The position numbers and the translations under genes are program-made. This document shows, piece after piece, positions 25,495 to 34,330 of a stretch of DNA of 64,000 nt. The DNA comes from Panacibacter ginsenosidivorans (GTDB taxonomy: Bacteria; Bacteroidota; Bacteroidia; Chitinophagales; Chitinophagaceae), in the NCBI RefSeq assembly GCF_007971225.1, contig NZ_CP042435.1:4653501-4717500 (forward strand). The letters run 5' to 3'. How positions within the stretch are numbered: the first letter of the stretch is position 1; each line of letters begins with the position of its first letter. Under the pieces are notes generated by a model that worked only from the letters and a program-made list of their open reading frames with translations, did not search any database and was not told the DNA's origin.

Positions 25495-26337
25495 ATGTCA
25501 CGTAGAATAAATGGTATGATCATAATTAAAACAGAAGCAGAAGTAGCAATGATGAAAGAAAGTGCAATGCTGGTAAGTAAAACACTTACAGAAGTTGCCA
25601 AAGTTTTGAAAGCAGGGATGACCACGTTACAAATTGATAAATTGTGTGCCACATTTGTACGCGATCATAAAGCCATTCCTTCTTTTTTAAATTACCGCGG
25701 TTATCCGCATAGCATTTGTGCATCTGTAAATGATGTAGTGGTGCATGGGTTTCCTAATAATGAGCCTTTAAAAGAAGGCGATATTGTTTCGATAGATATG
25801 GGTGTGATCTTAAACGGCTGGCATGGAGATCATGCCTATACTTTTATTATTGGCGAGGCAGATGAAGCTGTGTTAAAACTGGTACGTGTTACTAAAGAAT
25901 CACTTTACAGAGGAATTGAAAAAGCAATTGCAGGAAACAGGGTTGGAGATATTTCTAATGCTATACAGGATTATACAGAAAAAAGAAATGGCTATGGTGT
26001 AGTTCGGGAATTGGTTGGTCATGGACTTGGCAGAAGTATGCACGAAGATCCTCAGGTACCAAACTATGGAAAACGTGGCGATGGTAAAAAGCTTAAAGAA
26101 AATATGGTGCTGGCAATTGAGCCAATGATCAACATGGGTACCAAAGATGTATACACAGAAGATGATGGTTGGACAGTACGCACACGTGATGGTAAACCGT
26201 CTGTACATTTTGAACATGATGTTTGCGTGAAAAAGAACAAAGCACTAATACTTTCAGATTATCCAATTATAGAAGCTGCGGAACAAAACAATCCCAATCT
26301 TAATGTTTCGTACTATGCACATAGCATGACTATATAG
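25495..26337 (+). CDS. map: Methionine aminopeptidase, type I
   Basis: The product has 280 residues. The pita-bread fold has the five metal ligands: IDMGVILNGWHGDHAYTF (two Asp), VGHGLGRSMHEDP (His), MVLAIEPM (Glu) and SVHFEHDVCV (last Glu). The enzyme removes the initiator Met from nascent chains. Two starts are possible: ATG 25495 with an A-rich leader, or ATG 25516 (MIIIKTEAEV), which is closer to the typical family N-terminus. The C-terminus after the last Glu is longer than in E. coli by about 25 residues. The gene follows secY as usual, but infA and the alpha operon do not follow it. Confidence 0.95.
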   Translation: MSRRINGMIIIKTEAEVAMMKESAMLVSKTLTEVAKVLKAGMTTLQIDKLCATFVRDHKAIPSFLNYRGYPHSICASVNDVVVHGFPNNEPLKEGDIVSIDMGVILNGWHGDHAYTFIIGEADEAVLKLVRVTKESLYRGIEKAIAGNRVGDISNAIQDYTEKRNGYGVVRELVGHGLGRSMHEDPQVPNYGKRGDGKKLKENMVLAIEPMINMGTKDVYTEDDGWTVRTRDGKPSVHFEHDVCVKKNKALILSDYPIIEAAEQNNPNLNVSYYAHSMTI

Positions 26338-26363
26338 TATATTAAATACACGAAAGTGTATTG

Positions 26364-26371
26364 TATATTTG
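26364..26371 (+). promoter_or_regulatory. -7 promoter box before the lipoprotein gene
   Basis: TATATTTG matches TAnnTTTG. It follows the palindromic ATACACGAAAGTGTAT (26346-26361) and lies 67 nt before the preferred ATG 26438. The palindrome may be an operator or the terminator stem of map. Confidence 0.45.
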
Positions 26372-26437
26372 AAATGTTTGCTTTATCTTTCCCTTGTAGA
26401 ACTATTAGCGATCGCTTGCCTTCTAAAACTAAAAAAT

Positions 26438-27658
26438 ATGTATCGCGTCAATCCTGTAGTTTTAACCCTTGCTTTATTTGTTATTGTTATTTGTAGCTGC
26501 ACAAAAATTGAAAAGAAAGAAAATGTTGTCAATAACCAGGTTGGGTCTTCTCTCAATCAGCCTGTTTATAAAAACCCTTTTGGGGTTTTAATAAGTAAAT
26601 CAAATGGTATATCGCTTGGAGATGCCGATGCAGTGCAATTGGCAAAAGATCTTGGTGTTCAATACGTGCGTTTATCACTCGAAAGTGGTAACTGGGATGA
26701 TTCATTAAAGAGACGGAGTTTTTTAAATACATATAAATCATTCGTTACTGCAACTCCTGCCATCCAGGTTTTGTTGAATATAAACTGGCGCAATGCAAAA
26801 GGTTCAGTTCCATTTCCGGGTGCAAGCCCCGAATATAAAACGTATATAACAAATGTATTGGATACATTAATGTCCGGAAGATATGCAGCCCCTGCATTAG
26901 TAGTTGTAGAAAACGAAGAGAACAACCCTAACTTTCACGCCATAGCAACCAAAGGTGATCTTGATAAATATCTTGATGAATTAAAATATGCAGTCCAGGT
27001 ATGTAAGGCGAGAAATATTAAGGTATGCAATGCTGGCTTTACATCGCTCGGAATGCACTTACTCGTTTGGGATTATTATAAAAACATATTACAGGATTCT
27101 ATTGCGGCACAAACATTCATGCACGAAATATTACCACCTGAATCAACAGTGGATTTTAACACCAGCAAGTTTCAGAAAAAATTAAAGATTGTAAAATACC
27201 TTATGGATGCGTATCCTACTGTCGATATGGATTATTTTAACTTTCACTGGTATGAGCCGGTACAGGCACTTTTTTGGCTTGATTCTACACTTCCGCACAG
27301 CATAGATACCAACAACATTTCACAGGGAGCATTGGAAGACGTTGTAAACTATCTTAGATATCATGCACCCATTGCTGGGAAAACAATTATTACCAACGAA
27401 ACTGGGCAGATAACAACCTCACCGGAAATTCCAAAAGAAATAACCTGTGCATTGCAGGCCTTTCCAATAGTATCATGGTATAGCGGAGATGGTGGATTTG
27501 ACGATGATAGAAAAGCATTGTATAAAGCAGTGGCACTGCACAATGCAAAGCGTACGACTCCTGTTTATACACTAAGACCTAATGGGGTTGCCTTTAAAAC
27601 CAATATTGCAAACATTATAGCCGACCCATATGATTACTGCCAGTCTTTTTTTAAATAA
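26438..27658 (+). CDS. Lipoprotein, glycoside-hydrolase-like TIM barrel candidate
   Basis: From ATG 26438 the product has 406 residues: MYRVNPVVLTLALFVIVICSC is a lipoprotein signal with Cys in the lipobox. The mature part begins with a GVLISKSNG segment, and LGVQYVRLSLE, VVVENEENN and IITNETGQ recall beta-strands of clan A glycosidases; the Glu of ENEEN and the Glu of NETGQ would be candidate acid/base and nucleophile. The family and substrate cannot be named from inspection. The open frame extends to 26369, but the first 23 codons overlap the promoter box. It lies alone between map and the flavoprotein gene. Confidence 0.65.
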   Translation: MYRVNPVVLTLALFVIVICSCTKIEKKENVVNNQVGSSLNQPVYKNPFGVLISKSNGISLGDADAVQLAKDLGVQYVRLSLESGNWDDSLKRRSFLNTYKSFVTATPAIQVLLNINWRNAKGSVPFPGASPEYKTYITNVLDTLMSGRYAAPALVVVENEENNPNFHAIATKGDLDKYLDELKYAVQVCKARNIKVCNAGFTSLGMHLLVWDYYKNILQDSIAAQTFMHEILPPESTVDFNTSKFQKKLKIVKYLMDAYPTVDMDYFNFHWYEPVQALFWLDSTLPHSIDTNNISQGALEDVVNYLRYHAPIAGKTIITNETGQITTSPEIPKEITCALQAFPIVSWYSGDGGFDDDRKALYKAVALHNAKRTTPVYTLRPNGVAFKTNIANIIADPYDYCQSFFK

Positions 27659-27698
27659 ATATTTTGTTGCCATGCTTTAGGATATGTATTAAACACCT

Positions 27699-27718
27699 GT
27701 TGCGTCGCACACTTTTAG
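27699..27718 (+). repeat. Nested-palindrome repeat, solo arm A
   Basis: GTTGCGTCGCACACTTTTAG, an arm A variant, lies 40 bp after the lipoprotein gene. The right half is missing. Confidence 0.75.
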
Positions 27719-27787
27719 GCCAACAAATATTTCAGCAATAAAGAAATGTTATCAGTATACTGCAGAAGATTTATACTTTAGTAAACT

Positions 27788-29011
27788 ATGCAGAAAAAAC
27801 TGATCGTTATTGGTGGAGGTGCTGCCGGTTTCTTTTGTGCAGTAAATGCAGCAAGATTAAATCCGTTACTAAAAGTTGTTATCGTTGAAAAGAGCAGTAA
27901 AGTTTTATCCAAAGTAAAAGTAAGCGGTGGGGGCAGATGCAATGTTACGCATGCTTGTTTTGAAATACCTGAACTTATAAAACATTATCCACGAGGACAA
28001 AATTTTTTAAAAAAATCATTTCATTGGTTCAGTACCAAAGACACTATAGCATGGTTTGAAGAACGTGGTGTAAAATTAAAAACAGAAGCAGATGGAAGAA
28101 TGTTTCCTGTAACCAACGATTCACAAACCATCATTGATTGTTTGATAAAAGAAGCAAATAAATATGGTGTTGAAATTTTATTCAATACAGGAATAAAAAA
28201 AATTACAAGAATTGATGATCACTTTCAACTAGACACTGAAAAACAAAAACTCGAGACTGATTTTCTTTGCATTGCTTCCGGCGGTTACACTAAGGCAACA
28301 CAATTTGAATGGCTGCAACAAATTGGTCATTCCATTGAAACACCGGTACCGTCTTTATTTACATTTAATATTCCGGACAATAGCATCACTTCTTTAATGG
28401 GTGTAAGCGTAGATCATGCAACAATAAAGATCCAGTCAACGAAACTTTCAGAAACAGGACCATTATTAATTACGCACTGGGGTTTAAGCGGCCCTGTTGT
28501 ATTAAAACTTTCTGCATGGGGTGCAAGAGAACTGGCACATTTACAATATAATTTTTCTATATCTGTAAATTGGTTACCTGCTTACAATGAAAATAGTTTA
28601 AGAACAGAATGGCAACATTTAAGAGATCAGCATGCTGCACAAAAAATAAGTAATAAAAACCCGTTTGGTTTGCCAGGTAGGTTGTGGTTATATATGCTGG
28701 ATGTTTGCAGTATTAATATTGATACACGCTGGGCCGATCTCTCTGCAACACTTCAGAATAAACTAATTAAAACCATTACAGGACAAGTGTTTCAGGTTAA
28801 AGGGAAAACTACTTTTAAAGAAGAATTTGTAACGTGTGGTGGAATAAAATTAACAGAGATAGATGCCAATACCATGCAAAGTAAAATAGTACCCAATTTA
28901 TTTTTTGCAGGGGAGGTAATGGATATAGACGGTATTACCGGAGGCTTTAATTTTCAAAATGCATGGACTAGCGGATGGATCGCAGCCAACCATATTGCTA
29001 CACTAGAATAA
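27788..29011 (+). CDS. BaiN/HI0933-family NAD(P)/FAD-dependent oxidoreductase
   Basis: The product has 407 residues. LIVIGGGAAGFFCAVNAAR is the FAD-binding GxGxxG motif; VKVSGGGRCNVTH and DGRMFPVTNDSQTI are hallmarks of the HI0933/YhiN group, and the C-terminal FAGEVMDIDGITGGFNFQNAW closes the FAD site. Members include the bile acid reductase BaiN, but most have no known substrate. It is not obviously part of the pigment cluster, being separated by 387 bp with two repeat arms. Confidence 0.9.
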   Translation: MQKKLIVIGGGAAGFFCAVNAARLNPLLKVVIVEKSSKVLSKVKVSGGGRCNVTHACFEIPELIKHYPRGQNFLKKSFHWFSTKDTIAWFEERGVKLKTEADGRMFPVTNDSQTIIDCLIKEANKYGVEILFNTGIKKITRIDDHFQLDTEKQKLETDFLCIASGGYTKATQFEWLQQIGHSIETPVPSLFTFNIPDNSITSLMGVSVDHATIKIQSTKLSETGPLLITHWGLSGPVVLKLSAWGARELAHLQYNFSISVNWLPAYNENSLRTEWQHLRDQHAAQKISNKNPFGLPGRLWLYMLDVCSINIDTRWADLSATLQNKLIKTITGQVFQVKGKTTFKEEFVTCGGIKLTEIDANTMQSKIVPNLFFAGEVMDIDGITGGFNFQNAWTSGWIAANHIATLE

Positions 29012-29087
29012 AAAAAAAGAAGCCCGCCTTCACAAAGCAATTCAATGATCCAGATGTGAATCTTTCTTATAAGTTCGGAACATTGTT

Positions 29088-29160
29088 GAACTGTGAAAGT
29101 GAAAGATGAAAAGCCAAAACGCTTATACATCTTCACCTTTCACTTTTGCCTTTTCACCTG
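29088..29160. repeat. A-rich hairpin repeat related to loop inserts
   Basis: TGAAAGTGAAAGATGAAAAGCC ... CTTTCACTTTTGCCTTTTCA pair as an imperfect inverted repeat. The same type of sequence fills the loops of repeats at 34331, 48450 and 55186. Here it sits next to an rcA arm at 29178. Confidence 0.55.
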
Positions 29161-29177
29161 CTGCGGTGTTTTTAGCA

Positions 29178-29197
29178 GCACAAGTGTGCGACGCAAC
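29178..29197 (-). repeat. Nested-palindrome repeat, rcA arm (first of two)
   Basis: GCACAAGTGTGCGACGCAAC. Together with the arm at 29252 it forms a same-direction pair 74 bp apart in the 387-bp gap before the pigment cluster. Confidence 0.75.
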
Positions 29198-29251
29198 GAT
29201 GTTTAATTTATTTTCTACTGCAAATTTTATCCTGTTGCCTTTCTTTCTTCA

Positions 29252-29271
29252 GTACAAGAGTGCGACGCAAC
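29252..29271 (-). repeat. Nested-palindrome repeat, rcA arm (second of two)
   Basis: GTACAAGAGTGCGACGCAAC, the exact complement of arm A, followed by GGAAGTATCATG as in the right flanks elsewhere. Confidence 0.8.
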
Positions 29272-29375
29272 GGAAGTATCATGCCTGCAATGCAGCCCGG
29301 TTAGTAAAAATTACTATTCTAATATTTAGGAAAAGCACAGTTAATTTATTCAGAACGTATTTTGATGCGGATACT

Positions 29376-29383
29376 TATCTTTG
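29376..29383 (+). promoter_or_regulatory. -7 box of the rightward pigment operon
   Basis: TATCTTTG matches TAnnTTTG and lies 15 nt before ATG 29399. No clear -33 TTG at 19-21 nt was found. Confidence 0.45.
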
Positions 29384-29398
29384 GCATAGTTGAAAATT

Positions 29399-29896
29399 AT
29401 GTGCACAAAAAATAACCAGATAGTAATAATTATAGCATTGAGTTTTGTGTTATCTGTTGTGTCTGTAAAATCTTATTCGCAGCAATTCAGCCGTCAGCAA
29501 TTTTATAAAGCAATGGCTGGAAAAAATGCAGATGAAATAGACGCTCAGCTAGCTGCACTTAAACAAAGCAGCATTACCGGTAAAGAGGCTTTTGAAGGCG
29601 CTTTGCTAATGAAAAAGGCTGATATTGCCGGAAGTAAAAAGGAAAAGCTCAATTTGTTTAAATCAGGCAAAGCAAAACTGGAAGCTGTTATTGCTAAAGA
29701 CACATCAAATGCTGAATACCGGTTTCTTAGGTTGCAGATACAGGAGCATGCACCAAAAGTTGTAAAATACAGTGATAAATTAAAGAGTGATAAAATGTTT
29801 ATCAGTAAAGAATATAAAAATTTGCTTCCTGAAATTCAACAAGCCATTTTTGATTACAGTAAACAATCTAAAATATTGCTGCCTGCAGATATATAA
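29399..29896 (+). CDS. Exported protein of unknown function at the head of the pigment cluster
   Basis: From ATG 29399 (MCTKNNQIVIIIALSFVLS) the product has 165 residues with a signal peptide ending near SYSQQ. The mature part is helical and Lys/Ala-rich (QFYKAMAGKNADEIDAQLAA). No named family is recognised. It lies 11 bp before darA in the same direction and just after a -7 box, so it is probably the first gene of the rightward operon. A non-ATG start at 29390 would add only three residues. Confidence 0.7.
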   Translation: MCTKNNQIVIIIALSFVLSVVSVKSYSQQFSRQQFYKAMAGKNADEIDAQLAALKQSSITGKEAFEGALLMKKADIAGSKKEKLNLFKSGKAKLEAVIAKDTSNAEYRFLRLQIQEHAPKVVKYSDKLKSDKMFISKEYKNLLPEIQQAIFDYSKQSKILLPADI

Positions 29897-29907
29897 CCTT
29901 TTAATCT

Positions 29908-30822
29908 ATGAGTAAAAAAGTTTTAGCCCTTTATTACACACAGAGTGGTCAGTTGGAAGAAATAACCAATAATTTTCTTAAACCAATAGCAGATGCCGGG
30001 CATTCAATAGAAATGCATCATTTAAAACCGGTTGATGATTTTCCTTTTCCATGGAGAACAGCGCCGGTTTTTTTTGATGCGATGCCGGAAAGTGTAAAAG
30101 GTGTTCCAAAAGAGTTGCAGCCATTTGAATTTAAAGAGAACAAATATGATCTCGTTGTATTTGCATGGCAGCCATGGTTTCTTTCTCCCAGTATTCCTGC
30201 AAACTCTATGTTGCACAATCAGAAGGTAAAGGCAATTTTAAAAGATACGCCTGTCATTACATTGATTGGTTCGCGTAATATGTGGCTGAATGCACAGGAA
30301 AAGGTAAAAAAACTTTTGAAAGATGCAGGTGCAAAACTTGTGGGCAATGTTGCGTTAGCTGACAGGGGCAATAATCAGCTGGGCGTACTAACCATTTTTC
30401 ACTGGATGTTGAACGGTAAAAAAGAACGCAAATGGGGCATACTGCCAATGCCCGGGGTTGCCCAGGCAGATATTGATAAGGTGCCAATTTACGGTGCAAT
30501 TGTTGCACCTTATGTTTCAAAAGGTTCTTACGAAGGAATGCAACAGGAATTGGTAAATGCTAAAGCCGTGGAAATCAGGTATAATTTGATGTATATCGAA
30601 TCTAAAGCCGGCATCATGTTTAAAATTTGGGGAGGCAAGATTTACGGTTCAAAAAAAAGGAAAGCGTTACTTGTTGCATTCAAATATTATCTTTTAATTG
30701 CGCTTTTTGTAGCAGCGCCTATTATATTGCTAATTCATAGCATTCTTGTGCGCCCGTTTCTGTTTAACAGAACAAAAAGAAAATTTGAATATTTTTTAGG
30801 TGTGAATTATAACAAGGAGTAA
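29908..30822 (+). CDS. darA: DarA, dialkylresorcinol biosynthesis enzyme
   Basis: The product has 304 residues. VLALYYTQSGQLEEITNNF at the N-terminus resembles a flavodoxin-type phosphate-binding loop, and WQPWFLSPSIPANSM and PVITLIGSRNMWLNAQEKVK are features of DarA proteins. A hydrophobic segment near residues 255-275 suggests membrane attachment. In dialkylresorcinol pathways DarA is assigned as the aromatase that converts the DarB cyclohexanedione into the resorcinol. It is followed by darB after 5 bp, with AAGGAG at 30813-30818 acting as a rare clear ribosome binding site. Confidence 0.88.
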   Translation: MSKKVLALYYTQSGQLEEITNNFLKPIADAGHSIEMHHLKPVDDFPFPWRTAPVFFDAMPESVKGVPKELQPFEFKENKYDLVVFAWQPWFLSPSIPANSMLHNQKVKAILKDTPVITLIGSRNMWLNAQEKVKKLLKDAGAKLVGNVALADRGNNQLGVLTIFHWMLNGKKERKWGILPMPGVAQADIDKVPIYGAIVAPYVSKGSYEGMQQELVNAKAVEIRYNLMYIESKAGIMFKIWGGKIYGSKKRKALLVAFKYYLLIALFVAAPIILLIHSILVRPFLFNRTKRKFEYFLGVNYNKE

Positions 30823-30827
30823 CGAAC

Positions 30828-31973
30828 ATGTCTTTCAACGAAGTTTACATTACAAATACAGCGCATTTTTTCCCAAACGACCCGGTTTCAAACGACGAGA
30901 TGGAGGAGTACCTTGGTTATATTAATAACAAACCTTCTAAATCCAAGAGAATCGTACTGCGCAATAATGGAATTAAAAAAAGATTTTACGCTTTAACGAA
31001 AGGGGGAAAGCCCACGCATACCAATGCGCAGATGACCGCTGAAGCAATTAGAAATTTATTCAAAAACAATCCTGAAGGATTGAAAAATCTTGAGCTGCTA
31101 AGTTGTGGTACTTCGTCACCAGACCAGATAATGCCATCACATGCATGTATGGTGCATGGCTGGTTGCCTGAATCAAATGCGGTTGAAGTTGTTTCTCCTT
31201 CGGGTGTTTGTTGTGCAGGTATGCATGCTTATAAATATGCTTACATGTCTGTGAAGATTGGCAATGTAAACAATGCAATTGCTACTGGTTCTGAAAGATT
31301 TTCTGCTTCAATTAAGTCTGATGTTTTTGAAGATGAAGTGCAGAAATTAATTGAGTTAGAAGAAAATCCATACATCAGTTTTGATAAAGATTTCTTGCGC
31401 TGGATGCTGTCAGACGGCGCATGTGCATTCCAGATGTCCAGCAAGCCAAATGCAGATAGTATAAGCCTTCGCATAGATTGGGTTGATGGTGTTTCTTACG
31501 CTAACGAAATGGACCCGTGTATGTATGCAGGTAGCGAAAAAGAAGACGGTAAATTAAAAGGTTACCTCGATTATACGCCTGATGAGTTATTACAAAAATC
31601 TGTACTTAGTATAAAGCAAGACGTAAAGCTCTTAAGTGAAAACATCGTTCCGCTTGGTGGTCGCGGTTTGAAAGATATTTGCGAACGTAATGGTCTTGAT
31701 GTAAATGGTATAGACTTCTTCCTGCCACACATGTCAAGCGAATTTTTTAAACAAAAAATTTACGACAGGCTTACTGAAATTGGCTTACACATTCCATGGG
31801 ATAAATGGCGCACTTGTCTCAGCGAGATCGGCAATGTTGGCGCTGGTTACATTTATCTTGCGCTTGACGAATTGTTTCACAGCGGCGAGTTAAAGAAAGG
31901 AAATAAAATCTTATTGCTTGTTCCGGAAAGTTCGCGGTTCTCCTATATGTACAGTTGCCTTACAGTTGTATAA
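30828..31973 (+). CDS. darB: DarB, KAS III-like ketosynthase for dialkylresorcinol
   Basis: The product has 381 residues with a FabH-like thiolase fold. VVSPSGVCCAGMHAYKYAY supplies the nucleophile (Cys129, just before AG); the His of FLPHMSSEFF and the Asn of EIGNVGAGYIYLAL complete the usual Cys-His-Asn set. DarB condenses two acyl chains (beta-keto acyl and acyl thioesters) to the cyclohexanedione precursor of the resorcinol half of flexirubins. It is tightly linked to darA, and a full repeat element separates it from the next gene. Confidence 0.92.
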   Translation: MSFNEVYITNTAHFFPNDPVSNDEMEEYLGYINNKPSKSKRIVLRNNGIKKRFYALTKGGKPTHTNAQMTAEAIRNLFKNNPEGLKNLELLSCGTSSPDQIMPSHACMVHGWLPESNAVEVVSPSGVCCAGMHAYKYAYMSVKIGNVNNAIATGSERFSASIKSDVFEDEVQKLIELEENPYISFDKDFLRWMLSDGACAFQMSSKPNADSISLRIDWVDGVSYANEMDPCMYAGSEKEDGKLKGYLDYTPDELLQKSVLSIKQDVKLLSENIVPLGGRGLKDICERNGLDVNGIDFFLPHMSSEFFKQKIYDRLTEIGLHIPWDKWRTCLSEIGNVGAGYIYLALDELFHSGELKKGNKILLLVPESSRFSYMYSCLTVV

Positions 31974-32016
31974 GAAAATTATTTTGAACCCGGCTGTTGT
32001 TCTTTGGTCATCGTCT

Positions 32017-32080
32017 GTTGCGTCGCACACTTATACGTTCAGTTCAGTAATGAGCAAGGCGTTGAAGTGAGTGACACAAC
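32017..32080 (+). repeat. Nested-palindrome repeat, complete 64-bp copy after darB
   Basis: Arm A variant GTTGCGTCGCACACTTATAC (32017-32036), degenerate loop with GTTCAGTAATGAGCAAGGC, rcB variant GTTGAAGTGAGTGACACAAC (32061-32080). The left flank has GAACCCGGCT at 31986-31995. Length is again exactly 64 bp. Confidence 0.9.
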
Positions 32081-32141
32081 GAAAGCTTAATAGCAGCACT
32101 TCAGTTTAGTAAAAAAAATCTTCACTTAAAAACTTTGTAAC

Positions 32142-32549
32142 ATGAATAAAGAAAATGTTCCCCAGGATTTAGGTGCACTTGGAAAACTTACAACAGAAGT
32201 TTGTTATGTAACCGATGAGAATGGAAAATATGTTACAGAACTAAGTAACGGCTGGCAAATAAAATCTGAAGCGCTTGATGTGGCGTGGCACGATATTGAA
32301 GAAAAAGTAAACGCTGCAAAAAGAAAAGTAGAGAACAATGAAGCCAGCCCCATTTTATTTTTTATGGAGTTGCGTGTAATGGATCCTGCAATTTTATCTG
32401 CATATACCGGCTTCTGGAAATGGACAATCAAAAGACACATGAAGCCATCTGTTTTCAAAAAATTATCAGGCGATAAACTAAAGCGCTACGCAGAAGTTTT
32501 TGATATAAGCGTAGAGCAACTTAAAACCATGAATGCGCATGAAGCTTAA
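32142..32549 (+). CDS. Conserved small protein coupled to a BtrH-like gene
   Basis: The product has 135 residues. It has no signal peptide and no obvious catalytic motif; FMELRVMDPAILSAYTGFWKWTIKRHMKPSVFKKL is the most hydrophobic and basic region. Its stop lies 14 bases beyond the downstream start region, so the two genes overlap (32533/32539-32549) and are probably translationally coupled. Similar proteins accompany BtrH-like genes in flexirubin loci as far as I can recall; function is unknown. Confidence 0.7.
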   Translation: MNKENVPQDLGALGKLTTEVCYVTDENGKYVTELSNGWQIKSEALDVAWHDIEEKVNAAKRKVENNEASPILFFMELRVMDPAILSAYTGFWKWTIKRHMKPSVFKKLSGDKLKRYAEVFDISVEQLKTMNAHEA

Positions 32550-33555
32550 TTTTGAGCATGTACAGGCAGCGCATTGTGAGAATGGCGTTACCCGCAATTT
32601 ATTAAAACATGCAGGTGTAAATTTTATTACAGAACCACTTGCATTTGGTATAGGATCAGGATTGTTTTATATACACCTTCCTTTTATGAAGGTGAATGGT
32701 GGTCCGGCAATTTCATTTCGCACACAACCTGGTTTAATTTTTAAAAGGACTGCGAAATCTCTCGACATAAAAATTATTCGAAAAAAGTTTTCATCAGAAG
32801 AAGAAGCACAAAAAGCGCTGGATGAATGTTTGCAGCAAGGTCAGCCTGCCGGCTGCCAGGTTGGGGTTTATTATCTTACTTATTTTCCAAAAGAATATCG
32901 CTTTCATTTTAATGCGCACAATCTTGTGGTGTTTGGTAAGGAAGATGATAATTACATCATCAGTGATCCTATTATGGAATATACTACAACGCTTAACAGT
33001 TACGAGTTAAACCGTGTACGCTTTGCAAAAGGGTTTCTTGCGCCTAAGGGACAATTGTATTATCCGGAGAAAGCAAAAGAAATTACTGTTGAGCAAATTC
33101 AACGAGCAATTAAAAAAGGTATTAAACTTAATCTTCGTGATATGCTGCATATACCCGGAAGCTTTGCCGGTGTAAGTGGCATTGCATATACAGGAAGAAA
33201 AATAAAGAAGTGGAGAGATAAACTCGGCATACAAAAAGCAGGCAGCTATCTTGCGCAGATTGTTCGTATGCAGGAAGAGATAGGAACGGGCGGCGGTGGT
33301 TTCCGTTTTTTATATGGTGCATTTCTGCAAGAGGCAAATCAATACTTTCATAAAGATGAATTGCTTGATATATCAAAGCAATTTACACAAGCTGGCGATC
33401 AATGGCGCAATGCAGCCGTGCAGGCTTCTGGTATTTATAAAGGTCGCATTACAAGCCAGGCAGACTTTGATGTAATGGGCGATTACCTTATAAAGATTTC
33501 CGAAATGGAAAAAAAAGCTTTCCAGGAATTATCCAAAGTAAAACTGGATGCATGA
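32539..33555 (+). CDS. BtrH-like cysteine acyltransferase candidate
   Basis: The product has 338 residues from ATG 32539, or 340 from 32533. The N-terminus HCENGVTRNLLKHAGV...FGIGSGLFY matches the BtrH N-terminal domain (butirosin acyltransferase; C-terminal DUF4872). Counting from 32533, Cys15 (after His14), His129 in AHNLVVFG and Asp145 in ISDP form a plausible papain-like triad. BtrH transfers an acyl group from an ACP to an acceptor, so in this cluster the protein is a good candidate for joining the polyene acyl-ACP to the dialkylresorcinol hydroxyl. That role is inference. The gene overlaps its upstream neighbour, and the ABC gene starts within its last four bases. Confidence 0.8.
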   Translation: MKLNFEHVQAAHCENGVTRNLLKHAGVNFITEPLAFGIGSGLFYIHLPFMKVNGGPAISFRTQPGLIFKRTAKSLDIKIIRKKFSSEEEAQKALDECLQQGQPAGCQVGVYYLTYFPKEYRFHFNAHNLVVFGKEDDNYIISDPIMEYTTTLNSYELNRVRFAKGFLAPKGQLYYPEKAKEITVEQIQRAIKKGIKLNLRDMLHIPGSFAGVSGIAYTGRKIKKWRDKLGIQKAGSYLAQIVRMQEEIGTGGGGFRFLYGAFLQEANQYFHKDELLDISKQFTQAGDQWRNAAVQASGIYKGRITSQADFDVMGDYLIKISEMEKKAFQELSKVKLDA

Positions 33556-34292
33556 GTGCCGCAATAGAGATCAACGATATAAGTTTTGCCTACCCTGGTT
33601 ATCCGTCTTGCATCAATAATCTTAATCTTACTATTAACCAGGGAGAGCGTTTTGGATTGTTCGGTCCAAACGGTGCAGGCAAAACTACGCTTATGCAATT
33701 GATGACGGGCTTGCTCACTTATCAAAAAGGTTCCTTACAATTATTAGGCAACGAAATAAAAAAGCACAACAAAAAAGTAAATTACCTGTTTGGTTTTGTG
33801 CCGCAGGATTTTTCTTTTTATCACGAATTAAGCCCCAAAGAAAATCTTGCATTCTTTGGTGCATGGGCAGGATTAACAAAAGAACAAATAAAAGAGAGAA
33901 CGCTGCAACTATTGCAGGTATTGGGTTTGGAAGATGTTGCAGATAAACCTGTGCATGAATTTTCCGGTGGTATGAAGCGTCGTGTAAACCTTGCTATCGG
34001 TGTTATACATCAGCCGCAGGTTTTGTTTTTGGATGAACCCACTGTTGGTGTTGATGTACAAAGCCGTCATGCGATCATCAATTATTTAAAAGAATTGAAT
34101 GCAGCAGGAAGTACATTAATTTATACATCGCATCAACTGAATGAAGCAGAAGATCTGTGTACAAAAATTGCTTTGATAGATGAAGGAAATATCATTGCTC
34201 ATGATACATTGCAAAACTTAATGACAGAACATAAGCAGGATGGTTTGGAAGGTTTGTTTTTGAATTTAACAGGCCGAGCATACAGGGATTAA
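33552..34292 (+). CDS. ABC transporter ATP-binding protein
   Basis: The product has 246 residues. Walker A is GPNGAGKTT near residue 36, the Q-loop is VPQDFSF, the signature is EFSGGMKRR and Walker B is VLFLDEPTVGVD, followed by the H-loop TSHQLNEAEDLC. It belongs to the ABC-2/drug-exporter class and overlaps the BtrH-like gene by 4 bp (ATGA). The permease gene comes 247 bp later, with a B-first repeat element in between. It probably exports pigment, precursor or lipid; the substrate is not determined. Confidence 0.93.
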   Translation: MSAAIEINDISFAYPGYPSCINNLNLTINQGERFGLFGPNGAGKTTLMQLMTGLLTYQKGSLQLLGNEIKKHNKKVNYLFGFVPQDFSFYHELSPKENLAFFGAWAGLTKEQIKERTLQLLQVLGLEDVADKPVHEFSGGMKRRVNLAIGVIHQPQVLFLDEPTVGVDVQSRHAIINYLKELNAAGSTLIYTSHQLNEAEDLCTKIALIDEGNIIAHDTLQNLMTEHKQDGLEGLFLNLTGRAYRD

Positions 34293-34330
34293 TTTTTTTG
34301 CTATAGCTGTAGTTCTTTGTGGCGTCGCCT

